Shown here piece by piece: positions 62,914-64,000 of a DNA stretch of 64,000 nt. The stretch comes from Darksidea phi. Its lineage: Eukaryota; Ascomycota; Dothideomycetes; Pleosporales; Lentitheciaceae. The notes beneath the pieces were generated by a model that saw only the letters and a list, made by a program, of their open reading frames with translations, had not been told where the DNA came from and ran no database searches. Numbering within the stretch: position 1 is the first letter of the stretch; each line of letters opens with the position of its first letter. A program made the translations under genes and the position numbers. The stretch spans positions 1-64,000 of the forward strand of contig JASJFT010000032.1 of NCBI GenBank assembly GCA_030770425.1, read 5' to 3'.

Positions 62914-63715
62914 TTAAAGTATACTATTATATATAATATAATTTTAATCTAGACTTTATAAACCCTTAGCTTCTATTCTTATCTCTAAGTATTAGTAATA
63001 GTAGACTACTTAGTATATATTATATTAAAGTATATTATTATATATAGTATAATTCTAATCTAAACTTTATAAATCTATTACTTCTATTCTTATCTCTAAG
63101 TATTAGTAATAGTAGACTACTTAGTATATATTATATTAAAGTATACTATTATATATAATATAATTCTAATCTAGACTTTATAGATCTATTACTTCTATTC
63201 TTACTTTTAAGTACTAGTAATAATAGACTACTTAGTATATATTATATCGAAGTATATTATTATATATAGTATAATTTTAACTTAAACTTTATAGATCTAT
63301 TACTTCTATTCTTACCTCTAAGTACTAGTAATAGTAGACTACTTAGTATATATTATATCGAAGTATACTATTATATATAGTATAATTCTAACTTAAACTT
63401 TATAAATCTATTACTTTTATTCTTATTTCTAAGTACTAGTAATAGTAGACTACTTAGTATATATTATATCGAAGTATACTATTATATATAGTATAATTCT
63501 AATTTAGACTTTATAAATCTATTACTTCTATTCTTATCTCTAAGTACTAATAATAGTAGACTACTTAGTATATATTATATTAAAGTATACTATTATATAT
63601 AATATAATTCTAATCTAAACTTTATAAATCTATTACTTCTATTCTTATCTCTAAGTACTAATAATAGTAGACTACTTAGTATATATTATATTAAAGTATA
63701 CTATTATATATAGTA
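62910..63715 (+). repeat. E2 array of exact 111-bp units (about seven copies)
   Basis: The anchor attaaa or atcgaa occurs at 62,913, 63,024, 63,135, 63,246, 63,357, 63,468, 63,579 and 63,690, each exactly 111 bp apart. In the + frame each unit reads IKVYYYI*YNSNLNFINLLL and ends RLLSIYY, with the same single TAG position as in E1. The first half of the unit is shared with E1 and the second half has diverged. Each unit also contains the near-palindrome tactattatatatagta. Confidence 0.88.
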
Positions 63716-63749
63716 GAATTCTAAAGAACTAGCTAATATAAACTAAGTC

Positions 63750-64000
63750 TACGTTCTTCTTAACTCTTATTAATAGAATATTTAAGTAAATCTAAGTTAA
63801 TAAACTAAGTTTAAAGCTTATAAAATATCTAAAGATTTACTTTTTAAGGTAGTACTCTATTATCTTCTACCCTACAAGAGGTATAATACCCTTTCTAACC
63901 CTTATTAATAGAATATCTAAGCGAATCTAAGTTAATAAACTAAGTCTAAAGTCTATAAAAAGTCTAAAAGATATACTCTTTAAGATAGTACTCTATTATC
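63750..64000. repeat. 136-bp tandem duplication at the window edge
   Basis: The word cttattaatagaatat starts at 63,765 and 63,901, followed in both by colinear sequence ending in gtagtactctattatc. The period is 136 bp, not a multiple of 3. The second copy runs to the window end, so more may follow. The rare CA at 63,875 lies in the first copy. It directly follows the E2 array. Confidence 0.75.

Larger units (their letters stand above)
1..64000. other. RIP-saturated repeat block
   Basis: The whole window is strongly AT-rich and almost lacks CA and TG, while CG, CC and CT remain common. By eye the survivors are at 2281, 4870, 12084, 13899, 25030, 32121, 33589, 34799, 37804, 41517, 42756, 44667, 49167, 49322, 58203, 59145 and 63875; I may have missed some. 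This is the dinucleotide signature of RIP, which changes CpA to TpA on either strand of duplicated DNA. As a result there are only about seven ATG on both strands together, and stop codons are all TAA or TAG. No reading frame here can be taken as a live gene. Every protein relic below is read through stop codons. Confidence 0.93.

Noticed and set aside
62910..63715. 111-bp units as a CRISPR array or as a centromeric satellite
   Set aside because: There is no short repeat with unique spacers: the whole unit repeats. The shared open frame and the position after a protease relic make a coding repeat more likely than a satellite, though the latter is not fully excluded.
1..64000. Mitochondrial genome or an AT-rich protist genome as the source
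   Set aside because: High AT alone would allow this, but loss of only CpA and TpG with CpG kept, plus chromodomain LTR elements with TSDs, points to nuclear fungal DNA under RIP.
1..64000. tRNA, rRNA or conserved ncRNA genes
   Set aside because: None was seen. The loss of all CA/TG would destroy tRNA A and B boxes, and no tRNA-like fold or rRNA core sequence was recognised on either strand.

Overview
The window is an AT-rich block in which CpA and TpG dinucleotides have been almost completely erased. By eye I find about 17 in 64 kb, while CpG, CpC and CpT persist. This is the signature of repeat-induced point mutation (RIP, CpA to TpA on either strand) carried to saturation. RIP is known from filamentous ascomycetes (Pezizomycotina), so the most likely source is a repeat isochore, pericentromere or subtelomere of such a fungus. 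The genus cannot be told from this sequence. Only about five ATG on the + strand and two on the - strand remain, TGA is essentially absent, and Met, Trp, His, Gln and Cys codons are almost gone. I see no functional gene, tRNA or rRNA. Everything recognisable is a dead transposable element.

Layout. 1-124 is the end of an LTR (family C). About 320-3,650 (-) is a decayed Plavaka-type DNA transposase. 5,062-12,095 is A1, a complete chromodomain Ty3/gypsy element on the - strand with a perfect TSD. 12,101-13,492 is old debris with repeats of about 100 bp. 13,498-22,504 is A2, a sister of A1, interrupted by the left part of a third copy (A3) and fused by one deletion. 23,067-30,946 is D, a different chromodomain Ty3/gypsy on the + strand. 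About 31,190-53,300 is an old Ty1/copia-like element (E1, +). E1 is split at 32,075/48,109 by B1, a + strand chromodomain Ty3/gypsy of 186-bp LTRs. B1 is itself split by A4 (38,103-45,100) and by a 435-bp solo LTR of family C (33,195-33,629). About 53,500-54,332 is a second copia-like copy (E2), cut by B2 (54,333-62,908). E2 resumes in an array of exact 111-bp units up to about 63,715, followed by a 136-bp duplication at the window edge.

The pieces give a relative history: the copia-like elements are oldest, then B1 and B2, then A4 inside B1 (and A3 inside A2). All were then flattened by RIP. Three unrelated LTR families here carry chromodomains, which in chromoviruses direct insertion to heterochromatin, consistent with a self-accumulating repeat island. 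The decay is readable at codon level. Cys and His codons became Tyr, so gag zinc knuckles are now tyrosine ladders. Catalytic Asp became Asn only where the preceding base was T. Several of the few remaining TpG sites sit where a sister copy still has CpG. They therefore look like later deamination of CpG rather than sites that escaped RIP.
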